Made by a program: the position numbers and the translations under genes. A stretch of 64,000 nt of DNA from Conus ventricosus. Lineage: Eukaryota; Mollusca; Gastropoda; Neogastropoda; Conidae. The stretch spans positions 40,001-104,000 of the forward strand of contig JAFLJL010014949.1 in NCBI GenBank assembly GCA_018398815.1. The letters are read 5' to 3'. The number at the start of each line of letters is the position of its first letter. The first letter of the stretch is position 1. The notes below the pieces were generated by a model. It saw only the letters and a program-made list of their open reading frames with translations, had not been told where the DNA came from and did not search any database. This document shows, piece after piece, positions 21,733 through 32,608 of this stretch.

Positions 21733-22682
21733 ATGAACAAAATCTATTATTCGCCCAAAGGATATTGGAAGGGCATCACAGCAATTAAAAAACTAAGCCA
21801 AGCGGCAGGAGTCAGTGAACAAACAGCAAAGGAATGGTTATCTAAACAAGCAATTTGGCAAATTTATTTACCTGCCCCTAGACGAATACAGAGACCACAC
21901 TTTTTTAATACAATACCGAACGACACCATCAAATGGACCTTTTATATTTACCCTCTGATAGGATTAGACGAAAAAGATTTAAGTACGCACTCACAGTCAT
22001 TGACATGGCTTCAAGATACAAGATGCAGAACCATTAACACAAAAGAGTGCTTCTGCTGTTGCTGTTGCCATACAGCTGATATACCAGCGAGGCCCGCTAA
22101 CTTACCCTCGCATGATTCAAGTCGATGATGGGAAAGAATTTAAAGGCCAAGTGAATCAATTATTGTTAAAACACAGAGTTACCATTAAAAGAGGCATTCC
22201 AGGAGTTCATAGATCACAGGCTTTAGTCGAAAACTTTAACAAACAGTTAGCCGAAAGACTTTTCATCCTACCAGTATCACAGAGACGGTGATTGACAATT
22301 CTCGCAACACAGAATGGGTTAGAAGACTGCCCTCAGTTTTGCGCGCAATGAATAATGAAGAATTTAAAGGCCTAAAACCAGTACAAGCAATCAAAAGAAA
22401 AACAATAAATGCTGTTGAAGGAGAGTCTTCATCCGGCAAACTATTACCATTTGGTTTGAAAGTAAGGTACCTTTATTTACCGGGGGAAGCAGAAGGGGAC
22501 ACTCGCATCAGGGCAACCGATCCGGTTTGGAGTGTTGATCCATACGAAATAAAAAGAATTGTAAAATGAATCCGCCCGTGTATTATTTACGAGAAACTGA
22601 CACAACAAAACAACCAGCTCCTCAAAGATCTTTTGTGAAGGAAGAACTGCAGATAAACCCGCCGGGCACAGTTCCGCTTTAA
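21733..22682 (+). pseudogene. Polinton-type DDE integrase, frameshifted
   Basis: An ATG at 21733 opens a helix-turn-helix N-terminal domain (YYSPKGYWKGITAIKKLSQ, then AKEWLSKQAIWQIYLPAP). The catalytic core follows in shifted frames. DLLYLPSDR at 21936 holds the first Asp, with VIDMASRY (21996) next. QVDDGKEFKG (about 22118) holds the second Asp. ALVENFN (about 22220) holds the Glu, about 35 codons on in the same frame. A further frame (22288-22569) carries the C-terminal domain with RNTEWVRRLP and DPVWSVDPYEIKRI. A final piece ends at the stop at 22680-22682. About 315 codons in total, a normal size. At least three frame changes inactivate it, but all three catalytic residues remain. It would insert the element into host DNA. 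Its stop abuts the polymerase stop exactly. Confidence 0.85.
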
Positions 22683-24515
22683 TTAATTTACGGTTCTCCA
22701 GTGCCCGATTGCATATGAAAACTCTGGATTAACAAACACACGTTTTGTGTTTGTTCTATCTAATGACTTCTTTGTTACAACTGTTGTGTTGATCTCATGT
22801 AGATTAGATCGCAGTTTTACGTTGTCATGATGGGAAAGTCTTATTGCCAAACAATGCTTCTTTGTAGTTGTCATGCGATATGTTTGACTGCACAACGCTG
22901 CGAGATATTCCCTTTGCTTTCTTAATGATTTTCTCCTGGCTCGAAATACTGTACATTTTTTTACCTTAACCCCACATACTCCTTGATCACCTTTCCAGAT
23001 AATTCATCCTTCATCTTTCCTAAAACCTTCTTGTTAGTAATTGAATGTAAAGGCGAGTCTTTAGGATAATCGAGTGTCATACCATCCCGCATGTCCTTTA
23101 GCTACTTCCATTTCCATGTCTTTATAGATGTCTTCAGTAGGAATATCTATAACAAAACTATCTGTATCTGTGTAAAGTACTCTGGACTCAGGATACAAGG
23201 GCTTAAAGTAGTCATAAAGAAATTCTAACATCAAAAGCTTTGATAATTCTAAAACAGTAAACCCAATAAATACAGGTTTGTCTAATTTGACTTTCTTTTT
23301 TTTCATCATTTATGCCAAAAAGGTGATCATGAAATCTTCTAAAGTCCTGATAAATTAGGTTTTGAAGTCAGCTTAATTGCTTCGTTCTCTTTGGTGACTA
23401 ATCTAACATCTTTGCGCTTGTGCGGATTCTCCATAGTCTTTCCAAAACAGCTGTTGTTCTATCAGCTTGAAAAAGTCTTTTTCTGAAGCATCTGTGGATT
23501 TAGTTCTGAGGTCAGTGTTCTTCATGATGTATGGTTTCATGAACTGTTCTTGATCAAAAGCAATTATGCGATGGACAGCTGTTAACTTTAAACCATGTTT
23601 TTAAATAAATTTGTAGAAGTCTGTAATGACAGACATAATTTTTTTTGCCCCGAAGATTGGGCACAAAGTTTAGGTGGCTTCTCTTGGATCCATCTTTAGA
23701 CTTTCTGCTGCTAATGGATAGTCATTATGCTGGTCATGGAGTTCATGAGGATATTCTAAGTCAACTTCTAGAATGAAACCGAGCTGCTGATCAGGCGTTA
23801 AACTGTTCAACCACTTTAATGCCTTTTGAATATTATTCGTACCTTGTACATTTAAAGTTACGTAATGGAAGTGATTGCGCCATTGCCCAACCATACAGAT
23901 TGTTTGCGTCTAAATACATGAGATAGTTAGACCTTTTACTTGGATCATAGTTGTCCAAGTATTTGTTGTTTGCTTTACAGTAATGATGCGACGCCATACT
24001 AATTCCTCCACGCAATCCGTTTTCAATCATCTGAATCATTGGTAAATCCGACAATAAATCAATCTGTACTCCAGTAAACTTTAAGAAAGCATCCCAACTC
24101 ATCCCGGGCGCAGAAATATAATGGCGGGATCCAGGCTGTAATGTTTCATTGCAGGTCTTCCTATAATTTTTCAAAGACGTCCGCTAACAAACATACATCT
24201 GCCATCAAGTAGGAGTCATGATAGTCTCCCATCGTTTTACACTCTAACTTCTGCCCCGCATCTTGAGCATTTTGGTAATCGGAGTCGCTGATGTCCTTTC
24301 CCCTAAGACTAGAAAAGAACGCACCTTTAGGCGGAAGTGTATCTTCGTCAAACCTTTCCCAACTGTTCATGTACTCATAAGGGTAAACGCCCTTTCTAAC
24401 AAGAGTTGAGTCAAATATTCTTCTGTTATTGGGCAGGACTTTAAGGACATAGCCAGTGACTCTAATGAACCCATCATGTGTTGCATAGAGTCATAAAAAG
24501 ACATGTATTTAGATT
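22683..24515 (-). pseudogene. Protein-primed-type DNA polymerase B, N-terminally truncated and frameshifted
   Basis: Reading right to left: the sequence opens within the N-terminal half (YMSFYDSMQHMMGSLESLA, about 24512-24455), then MNSWERFDEDTLPPKG and MGDYHDSYLMADVCLLADVF (to 24161), then GGISMASHHYCKANN. Palm motif A is YLDANNLYGWAM (about 23920-23881), followed by LEVDLEYPHELHDQHNDYPL (about 23790-23727). Motif B is NSCFGKTMENPHKRKDVRLV (about 23460-23400). Motif C is YTDTDSF (about 23180-23155). The C-terminus ends at 22683. All three polymerase motifs are present, but they lie in different frames with about six breaks. The first several hundred codons, including most of the exonuclease, are missing: homology ends at 24515, ten bases before hairpin 2. 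The enzyme would replicate the element from a protein primer. Confidence 0.9.
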
Positions 24516-24524
24516 AAAGCACAT

Positions 24525-24614
24525 AGAGAACAGGGAAAGGGGCATTCTGGGCCACTTCCGCCCTCACCCAGTTTCGGGCGAAAGTAACCCAGAATGCCCC
24601 TTTCCCTGTTCTCT
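24525..24614. repeat. Long hairpin 2 (arms of ~36 bp)
   Basis: The left arm begins AGAGAACAGGGAAAGGGGCA and the right arm ends TGCCCCTTTCCCTGTTCTCT. The loop contains CACCCAGTTTCGG. It is followed by GACAAGTAAGACTTCAAA, as after hairpin 1. It interrupts or caps the polymerase gene. Confidence 0.9.
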
Positions 24615-24914
24615 GACAAGTAAGACTTCAAAAACTAAAAAATAACGATATCTACAAACAAAAGTACTGCGTAGGTTTCCGTTTTCAATACTAATTTACT
24701 AAACTTTTTAGATTTCAGTTTTTGCTTAATCCGTGTTTTCCTGGTCGTTTCAATAACATCATTTCACGCAAACATTTTTCAAATGAGTCTTTGTCTTTCA
24801 TGTGAAATAAAACTACAGTCTTTAGTTCTCTAAAGTTTTTAAAACCGTTATTTCGGCATAAATCCACACACTTATACCAGCTTGCCTCCATTTTTTTGAA
24901 CTTTTTTTTTTGGG
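24615..24914 (-). other. Repeated segment after hairpin 2, with the C-terminus of an unknown minus-strand protein
   Basis: 24630-24895 matches 63635-63905 (after hairpin 3) at roughly 80-85% by eye. On the minus strand a frame entering from the gap reads SWYKCVDLCRNNGFKNFREL, later KDKDSFEKCLREMMLLKRPG, and stops at 24715. The other copy preserves the same residues in patches, so this is probably the decayed C-terminus of a real protein. I do not recognise it. The sequence runs into the N gap, so its N-terminus is unknown. Confidence 0.5.
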
Positions 24915-25914
24915 NNNNNNNNNNNNNNNNNNNNNNNNNNNNNNNNNNNNNNNNNNNNNNNNNNNNNNNNNNNNNNNNNNNNNNNNNNNNNNNNNNNNNN
25001 NNNNNNNNNNNNNNNNNNNNNNNNNNNNNNNNNNNNNNNNNNNNNNNNNNNNNNNNNNNNNNNNNNNNNNNNNNNNNNNNNNNNNNNNNNNNNNNNNNNN
25101 NNNNNNNNNNNNNNNNNNNNNNNNNNNNNNNNNNNNNNNNNNNNNNNNNNNNNNNNNNNNNNNNNNNNNNNNNNNNNNNNNNNNNNNNNNNNNNNNNNNN
25201 NNNNNNNNNNNNNNNNNNNNNNNNNNNNNNNNNNNNNNNNNNNNNNNNNNNNNNNNNNNNNNNNNNNNNNNNNNNNNNNNNNNNNNNNNNNNNNNNNNNN
25301 NNNNNNNNNNNNNNNNNNNNNNNNNNNNNNNNNNNNNNNNNNNNNNNNNNNNNNNNNNNNNNNNNNNNNNNNNNNNNNNNNNNNNNNNNNNNNNNNNNNN
25401 NNNNNNNNNNNNNNNNNNNNNNNNNNNNNNNNNNNNNNNNNNNNNNNNNNNNNNNNNNNNNNNNNNNNNNNNNNNNNNNNNNNNNNNNNNNNNNNNNNNN
25501 NNNNNNNNNNNNNNNNNNNNNNNNNNNNNNNNNNNNNNNNNNNNNNNNNNNNNNNNNNNNNNNNNNNNNNNNNNNNNNNNNNNNNNNNNNNNNNNNNNNN
25601 NNNNNNNNNNNNNNNNNNNNNNNNNNNNNNNNNNNNNNNNNNNNNNNNNNNNNNNNNNNNNNNNNNNNNNNNNNNNNNNNNNNNNNNNNNNNNNNNNNNN
25701 NNNNNNNNNNNNNNNNNNNNNNNNNNNNNNNNNNNNNNNNNNNNNNNNNNNNNNNNNNNNNNNNNNNNNNNNNNNNNNNNNNNNNNNNNNNNNNNNNNNN
25801 NNNNNNNNNNNNNNNNNNNNNNNNNNNNNNNNNNNNNNNNNNNNNNNNNNNNNNNNNNNNNNNNNNNNNNNNNNNNNNNNNNNNNNNNNNNNNNNNNNNN
25901 NNNNNNNNNNNNNN
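24915..25914. other. Assembly gap of exactly 1000 N
   Basis: Unknown bases. The round length indicates a placeholder of arbitrary size, so what lies either side may not be adjacent. Confidence 0.99.
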
Positions 25915-26084
25915 TCTCTCTCTCTCTCTCCCCCTCTCTTTTTCTTTTTCTTCTCCTCTCTCTCTTCCTTCATCTCTCCTCTCTCTCACACACACACACA
26001 CACACAAAACACACACACCACACCACACACACACACACAATACACACACGCGGCCGCACATGCACACGCACACGCACACGCCCC
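25915..26084. repeat. (TC)n and (CA)n microsatellites at the gap edge
   Basis: TC-rich sequence at the edge of the gap, then CA-rich sequence. Confidence 0.9.
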
Positions 26085-26713
26085 ACATCATGAAAAATGT
26101 GTTATGATTATTGATGCTAGGAATGTATTGCTGTTACTGATAATGATTGTTCTTTTCTCGTTTTCCCTTATAACCACATCAATAAATGTAAAGAAAGTAC
26201 AAATGTTGATATTATTGAGCATTGTAATTGTCTAATTATCATCCTTAGCAGTTTGTTGTATGCTAAATTTTTTACAAAAGGAATGTAACTCTCTCTCTTC
26301 TCTCTCTCTCTCTTCTCCCCCTCTTCTCTCTCTTCTCTCCCCTTCTCTCTCTCTCTCTCCTCTCTCTCTCTTCTCTCTCTCTCTCTCTCTCTCTCCTCTC
26401 TCTCGACCCTTCGATAGGAGGATCGCTTATTCCATATCTGTGTGTGCCGATTCTTTTCTTCTTTTTTAATCAATTTCTTTATTCTTGTTTGTTGTTTAAA
26501 TCGTTACCTTTTTTCCTTATAAAGTCATCTAACCTTAACTGTTAAGGGTGAATTTTTTAATGTTATGAAGATATGTGTGTTTGTTAAAAGTTTTGTAAGT
26601 CTTAGTCGCTAGTCATACTTAGTCCCTTAACGGGGCAAGGGCCGGATGAAAAAAGATGTTTTTGCTTATCTGTTACCCTTGGAAATAAAGATTATCATCA
26701 TCATCATCATCAT
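26085..26713 (+). repeat. Dispersed ~0.6 kb repeat, copy 1 (retrotransposon-like 3' end)
   Basis: Matches 30565-31085. Shared text includes GTGTTATGATTATTGATGCT, CTTCGATAGGAGGATCGCTT, CTTAACGGGGCAAGGGCCGG, and an end with GGAAATAAAGATTATCATCATC. It contains an internal (TC)n microsatellite (about 26285-26405). The AATAAAG followed by a short tandem tail suggests the 3' UTR of a retrotransposon or SINE. No coding sequence is seen. Confidence 0.8.
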
Positions 26714-27108
26714 TTCTCTCTCCAAAGCAACCCTCCATACTTGTACCGCAATACACTTTGACTTCTCTTTGTATTCTTGCCATTCATTGTTTTAACAATT
26801 TCTCGAATGAAAAAGCGACTACTATTTTTGCTAGGAGAGTTCAAGTGGTATTGTCACAGTCTTTTGTTTATTTTTTTGTTTGTTTCTTTCGTTGTTTTTC
26901 TCCTTTTTTTGCCCTCTGACGTGTGAAGCAAACTCGACATGCCGAAGATGGTCGATCACCGCAAAAAAGGAGAAGACGCATGTAACCAAATTTTGTAAAT
27001 CCATGGAAAGCAAATCAAAACAAATGAAAACGATAGTAAGGCTAAACCATCGATCAGTGATGCATGGGGCAATCAGCATCTCTCTCTCTCTCTCTCTCTC
27101 TCTAATCT

Positions 27109-27189
<81 letters not shown>

Positions 27190-27236
27190 CCCTTCTTCTC
27201 TTTCTTCTTCCTAAAATATGGTTCACTCAAAACGAG
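26714..27236. other. Unassigned sequence with a (TC)n microsatellite
   Basis: No gene. TC tract at about 27079-27200. A TTTG-rich stretch lies at 26865-26910. Confidence 0.6.
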
Positions 27237-27509
27237 TAGGTCACCAGCGCGCATGTTAAAAGTAAAATAAAATAACATAAAATAGTGCGACTCAGTCTGT
27301 TTGGCCCCTGGAGCAAATTTGGCAACAAGGGGTCGCCTCGATATTCAAGAGTTAAAAGCAAAAGGCCAAAATTTGGCCCAGGGAACCATAAAATATCTGG
27401 AAGTTTAAAAAAGAAAATGTCAATTGCAAAATCTCAAAACGTCGTGCCAATTTGCTTTTTTAAATGAGACTGCATTTGTGGCAATCTTGATGGCACCCGG
27501 CAGTGAGTT
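27237..27509 (-). other. Probable 3' UTR of the LINE
   Basis: Non-coding AT-rich sequence between the LINE stop codon and a microsatellite. No poly(A) tail or tandem tail is obvious. Confidence 0.4.
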
Positions 27510-30500
27510 TCACAGCCGTACAGAACTAGGATAAAATGAATGTAAGTGGCTGTCAATATTTGATGCAGGTATGGTATAACATTGACCGCCACTCCTGGTG
27601 CTACTTTTATTCAATACTAGTTGTTCCATTGGAATATCAATTAGTTTAGCTCTGCCTTTGAAGAAGATGTTAAGTTTGATAAAAGCTCTTCTCTCTTCTA
27701 AGGGTTTCCATTCTAATTTCCTCATGTTCTTCCTAGTATTCCCCTTTTCTCTTATGTGGTTCCCTGTTACGAACCGTGCTGCTCTCTTCTGAATCTTTTC
27801 GAGGTTATCAATGTGCTTTAGATGGTAAGGATCCCAGACTGAGCAACCATATTCCAGTGCTGGTCTAACCAGTGTTTTGTAGCAGTCGTCTTTAACCTTT
27901 TGGGGGCAGTCATTGATATTCCTGTATAAGAAAGCTAAGAGGTTATTTGCTTTCTTACATACTACATTGTAATGTTCTTTCCAATTGAGACGACTATCTA
28001 TAATCACGCCTAAATATTTTACAGCATTGGTTTCTTAAGAATAGTATTATGAATAGAATATTCTGATCTAGTTGGTGAGCGTTTATTACATATACGAAAC
28101 ACTTGGCACTTTTGGGGATGAAATTCCATTTTCCAAGTTCTTTCCCACTCTTGTAAAGCGTTTAGATCTTCTTGTAGAATGCGTGTATCATTCTTGCTTC
28201 TGATTGTTCTATATACTAAGCTGTCATCTGCAAAAAGCCTTATAGTAGTTCCAGGAGAGAGATTTCTACTTATGTATATAAATTAAGAAAAACAAGGGCC
28301 CCAGAACAGTTCCCTGTGGTACACCTGACAAGACTGGTTTACAATGGGATGACGACCCTTCCACAACAACCTTCTGCGTTCTCCCAACGAGGAATGATCT
28401 AGCCCATTTTAGCAAAGAACCGCCGATGCCGATGTGTTCTAATTTAAGCAGCAGGCCCTCATGGTCAGCCTTATCAAAGGCTTTAGAAAAGTCTAATAAA
28501 ATTGCATCTATTTGCTGTCTGTTGTTAAGACAGTTATTAAAATCATTGAGAGTTGTTATAAGTTGAGTCCCAAAACTCCTTCGCTGTCTAAAACCATCTG
28601 GGCGTTATTTAAGAAGTCATATTTGTCAAGATGGTCCATTATGCTACTATATATTATGTGTTCAAGTAGTTTTGCTGATATGGATGTAAGAGATACAGGT
28701 CTATAGTTCTCTGCTTTTTTTTGTCACCCTTTTTGAATAAGGGAACAATGCTCGCATCTTGCCACTCATCAGGTATTACTCCCTGGTCCAGTGAAGCTTG
28801 GTAAAGTAGTTGGTATACCCAACTCAATTCATTGGCACATAATTTTAAGAGCTTGCCAGGAACGCCATCAGGGCCAGTAGCTTTGTTTTCATTGATGCTG
28901 GTCAGTAACTTAAATACTCCTGCTTTGTTTACTTTGATGTTTTGCATTTCAGGGAGTTTATCATCATCCTTTAGTCTAACGTTAATTAAAGGCTTGGGAT
29001 TTGAGAAAACCGAACAAAACTGCTTGTTTACTAAATTAGCTTTCCCTTCAGGGTCCTGTATTAGGTTATTCTGGTTGTTTCTCAGGTCTGGAATCCCAAT
29101 GTTGTCCTGTCTCTTACTCCTTATGTAAGACCATAATTTCTTGTTTTGATGATCACCGTCTGAAATCATTGAATTAACATAATTGGAGTGAGCAAGCCAA
29201 CAATCTCTCTGACACCTTCTCTTAATATGTTTATACCTAACCAGTAATCTTTCTGAATTAGGATGTAGTTTCAATTTCTTAAAGAAACGATGTTTCCTTC
29301 TCAACAAACGTTTAGTTTTTGTAGTAATCCATGGCTGGTGGTTCTTGCTTGAAGTTATTTTAGTAGGTATGTTGTCATCCATAATAAAATCCAAGTTAGT
29401 TTTTATACACTTCCAAAGGTCATTGACATTATCTTTAACACTATGAGACCTCAAAAAAAAAAGACGACTGAAATCATGAGTATCCCTGCGTAATTTTGGT
29501 AAGTCTGCTTGGTTCTAGAGTCTGATGGTACGTTTAGGGGGGTTTCTTCGAAAGGGTTTGAAAGTTGCTCTCTAAGAGAGAATTATGTCATGATCACCCA
29601 GGCCTGCAATTAATTCCTGATTGCCTAAAGCGCCTGGACAATTGGTTAAAAAAAAAAATCCAGGAATGCCTTACCACGTGTTGGTGTTTCAACTGACTGC
29701 ACTAATCCAAGGTCTTTGGTGGTATCAAAAAACTGAGAATTAATATTTTTATTGTATTGATTACCAAGTATGGCATCTTTACGCCAATCAATATCTGGTA
29801 AGTTGAAGTCTCCACCAATCCATAATATTATTTCCTATTGGCCAAAACAATGTCAGAAATGTCTCTGCAGATAGACGAACATACATTTTCATCTGAGTCT
29901 GGAGGTCTGTAAACTGATCCAACAATGACAGGTCTCTTATTCTTAAAATTAATCCTACAAAATAAACTTTCACTATTTTTGCCTTGATATAAAAACTCAC
30001 TGGCTAAGTTCTTCCTAATGGCAATCAAGACTCCCCCACCTCTTTTTCCAAGTCTGTCCTTTCTATAAATATCAAAATCCTCCATTAGAAGTTCACTGCT
30101 GGATGTTCCAGTTTCTAGCCAAGTTTCTGTTCCAATAACAACATCAATGTTTTTTTTCGGTGACTAAATTACTGAGTTCTTCCTTTTTCTTGATAAGTGA
30201 TTGAAAGTTTACGACTATGCATTTAAGTTTATCTTTTTCTCTTAATGATTTGGAGTTCGGTTGCACTTTATGATTTGGGATTTTATCAGTTTTAGAATCA
30301 GAGGTGGATGCAAACTTAGAACAAAATTTCAAGTTATCTTTTGGGGATCGGTCTGGTGAGATAGGGTCAAAACGGTTGCTTTCTGAGCTGCAGTCTTCAA
30401 TAGAATCTTCAAAAAGTCTCGAACTAAAGTTTGGAAGCCCGCAGGTAAAACACGTCCGAGATATATCACTATTGCATAATGCTTCATAAACTGCTGAATC
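27510..30500 (-). pseudogene. Jockey/CR1-like LINE ORF: endonuclease and reverse transcriptase, near full length
   Basis: About 1000 codons on the minus strand. An N-terminal segment (30500-30144) has a TCFTCGLPNF cysteine pair and ends in IVVNFQSLIKKKEELSNLV, the start of the endonuclease. The endonuclease continues with DFDIYRKDRLGKRGGGVLIA (about 30080-30020) and VGSVYRPPDSDENV. The longest frame (29454-28654) covers the endonuclease-RT linker and early RT, with NKATGPDGVPGKLLK and GVIPDEWQDASIVPLFKKGD. Then come [17 protein letters not shown] and the catalytic FADDSLVY (about 28330-28220). The last frame (28007-27510) has LVRPALEYGCSVWDP and EKIQKRAARFV. Catalytic residues survive, but about six frame changes prevent expression. 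It lacks an ORF1 and sits between two direct copies of a 0.6 kb repeat. Confidence 0.85.
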
Positions 30501-30564
30501 TCTCTCTCTCGTGTGCTCGCGCGCGCTCATGCACACGCACATGCACACGCACACATACACACAT
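30501..30564. repeat. TC and CA/CACG microsatellite
   Basis: Short TCTC and GCGCGC/CACACG tract at the 5' side of the LINE. It resembles the tract before repeat copy 1 (about 26050). Confidence 0.7.
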
Positions 30565-30729
30565 CGTGATAAATAAGTGTTATGATTATTGATGCTAGGA
30601 ATTCATTGTTGCTCACTTAAAATTGATTGTAGAACTGTTCGTTCTCGTCTGCCTTGTAACCACATCATGTAAATATAAAAGAAAGAAAAAATTTTGAATT
30701 TATTGATGCATTGTGGTTGTCTAATGTAA

Positions 30730-30767
<38 letters not shown>

Positions 30768-31085
30768 CCCTTCCCTTCGATAGGAGGATCGCTTATTCTA
30801 TATCTGTGTATGCTGATTTTTTTCTTCTTTGTAATCAATTTCTTATTCTTGTTTGTTGGTTCAATCGTTTTGTTTGTTTTTTTCCCTTTAAAGTCATCTA
30901 CGCCTTAAATGTTAATGGATGAACTTTTTGATGTTGTGAAGATACGTGTGTTTGTTTAAAGTTTTGTAAGTTTTAGTCGCTAGTCATACTTAGTTCCTTA
31001 ACGGGGCAAGGGCCGGATGAAAAAAGCATGTTAGCTTATCTGTTACCCTTGGAAATAAAGATGATCATCGTCATCATCATCATCT
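30565..31085 (+). repeat. Dispersed ~0.6 kb repeat, copy 2
   Basis: Same order of landmarks as 26085-26713, including the internal TC microsatellite (30730-30770), GGGGCAAGGGCCGGATGAAA and the AATAAAGATGATCATC tail. It is slightly shorter because of indels. Confidence 0.8.
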
Positions 31086-31122
31086 GTGTGTGTGTGTGTG
31101 AGTGGGGTGTGTGTGTGTGTGC

Positions 31123-31207
<85 letters not shown>

Positions 31208-31250
31208 GTGCGCGCTGCGCGCGCGCGCGCGCGCGCGCATACAAAGTGCG
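31086..31250. repeat. (TGCG)n microsatellite
   Basis: Over 20 TGCG units at about 31126-31206, then alternating GC (potential Z-DNA). Confidence 0.95.
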
Positions 31251-31367
31251 TGTGTTTCAACCGTTGAAGTCCATTATACCAGTCAAGTTGGATGAAGATA
31301 CTGTTCTGACCAAAATTTGCTGTACTTTTGAAATGGGTGTAAATGGGAATGAAGTATGTGTTGTGCT

Positions 31368-31394
31368 AGGCGTGTGCGTGTGCGTGCGTGCGTG

Positions 31395-31426
<32 letters not shown>

Positions 31427-31439
31427 TGGGTGTGTGTGT

Positions 31440-31476
<37 letters not shown>

Positions 31477-31486
31477 GCAAGCACGT

Positions 31487-31565
<79 letters not shown>

Positions 31566-31580
31566 CGCGCGCGCTGTGGA
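31368..31580. repeat. (TGCG)n and (TG)n microsatellite
   Basis: TGCG units, a long TG run (31488-31556) and a GC alternation at 31557-31575. Confidence 0.95.
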
Positions 31581-31786
31581 TGTGTGTGTATACATGTATG
31601 TGTGTTTGTTTTTAAAACGAATCGTCTGAAATATAATGATCTTCGAAAAATAATGATTACGGGCGCCATGTGTTCAGAGCAGTGGGCTAGGTAGGCCATA
31701 ATTACGTTTCAACTCCGTCAGGCAAATCTGTGTCAACAAAGAACGGCAAGGTAGCCTCAGGGAGGACCTCTTCCTTTGTTCAGCTG

Positions 31787-32608
31787 GGGGCGTCCAATTT
31801 CACCTATTCCAGTTTCACCTACACTTTGTTATTCAAATTAGCAAGATGGCTGCCCATGACCCGTGCAGTTTCATCTACTCAGTTGTTCCCCTCCTTTTTA
31901 CAGAATTTGCCAAAAGTCCAATTTCACCTACCTCGGGGTTGGCAAGCCGTCAAATTTCACCTACGACCTGCATCACAGTGACATCCCCCCCCCCCCCCCC
32001 AACTGGGGGGCGTCCAATTTCACCTATTCCAGTTTCACCTACGCTTTGTTATTCAAATTAGCAAGATGGCTGCCCCTGACCCGTGCAGTTTCACCTACTC
32101 AGTTGTTCCCCTCCTTTTTACAGAATTTGCCAAAAGTCCAATTTCACCTACCTCGGGGTCCCCAACTGGGGGGCGTCCAATTTCACCTATTCCAGTTTCA
32201 CCTACGCTTTGTTATTCAAATTAGCAAGATGGCTGCCCATGACCCGTGCAGTTTCACCTACTCAGTTGTTCCCCTCCTTTTCACAGAATTTGCCAAAAGT
32301 CCAATTTCACCTACCTCGGGGTTGGCAAGCCGTCAAATTTCACCTACGACCTGTGGACCTGTGAAAAGTATTTTTAATTGAAAGGCATTGCTTTCAAGTG
32401 TATTTTTACCCATGGTTAATGCCTTGGTAGGCAGTCGGTCGGTCCCTCGTATAGCGCAAAAACCACAGTAGGTGAAATTGACCCTTAAGATACATCACAG
32501 TAGGTGAAATTGGTCTTCCTGAGACCGTAGGTGAAACTGGAATAGGTGAAACTGGAATAGGTGAAATTGGAATACGTGAAACTGGAATAGGTGAAATTGG
32601 ATGTCCCC
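31787..32608. mobile_element. Foldback element built from TTTCACCTA motifs
   Basis: The left end GGGGCGTCCAATTTCACCTA is matched by the reverse complement of the right end (GGGGACATCCAATTTCACCT). The left part consists of three tandem units starting at about 31787, 32007 and 32170, each with six or so TTTCACCTA words. The right part (32468-32600) has the same word inverted (TAGGTGAAA) as a ~15 bp tandem repeat. A short unique core lies at about 32360-32465. It has no coding sequence. Long terminal inverted repeats made of short tandem repeats are the hallmark of foldback (non-autonomous DNA) elements. Confidence 0.75.

Larger units (their letters stand above)
17278..24614. mobile_element. Polinton/Maverick-like element, truncated and decayed
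   Basis: A DDE integrase (21733-22682) and a protein-primed-type DNA polymerase B (22683-24515) lie tail to tail in one compact gene cluster, the defining gene pair of Polinton/Maverick elements and their adintovirus relatives. Genes are packed with almost no spacing, and gene blocks face each other in virus-like fashion. The polymerase lacks its N-terminal part and stops at the second hairpin. No capsid, ATPase or protease gene is visible, so at least half of a normal 15-20 kb element is missing or lies beyond the N gap. The limits given are those of the two hairpins; they may or may not be the true ends. Confidence 0.75.

Noticed and set aside
24715..26235. Long open frames (380-460 codons) across 24715-26235
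   Set aside because: They run through the 1000 N gap; only the minus-strand end near 24715-24914 has real sequence.
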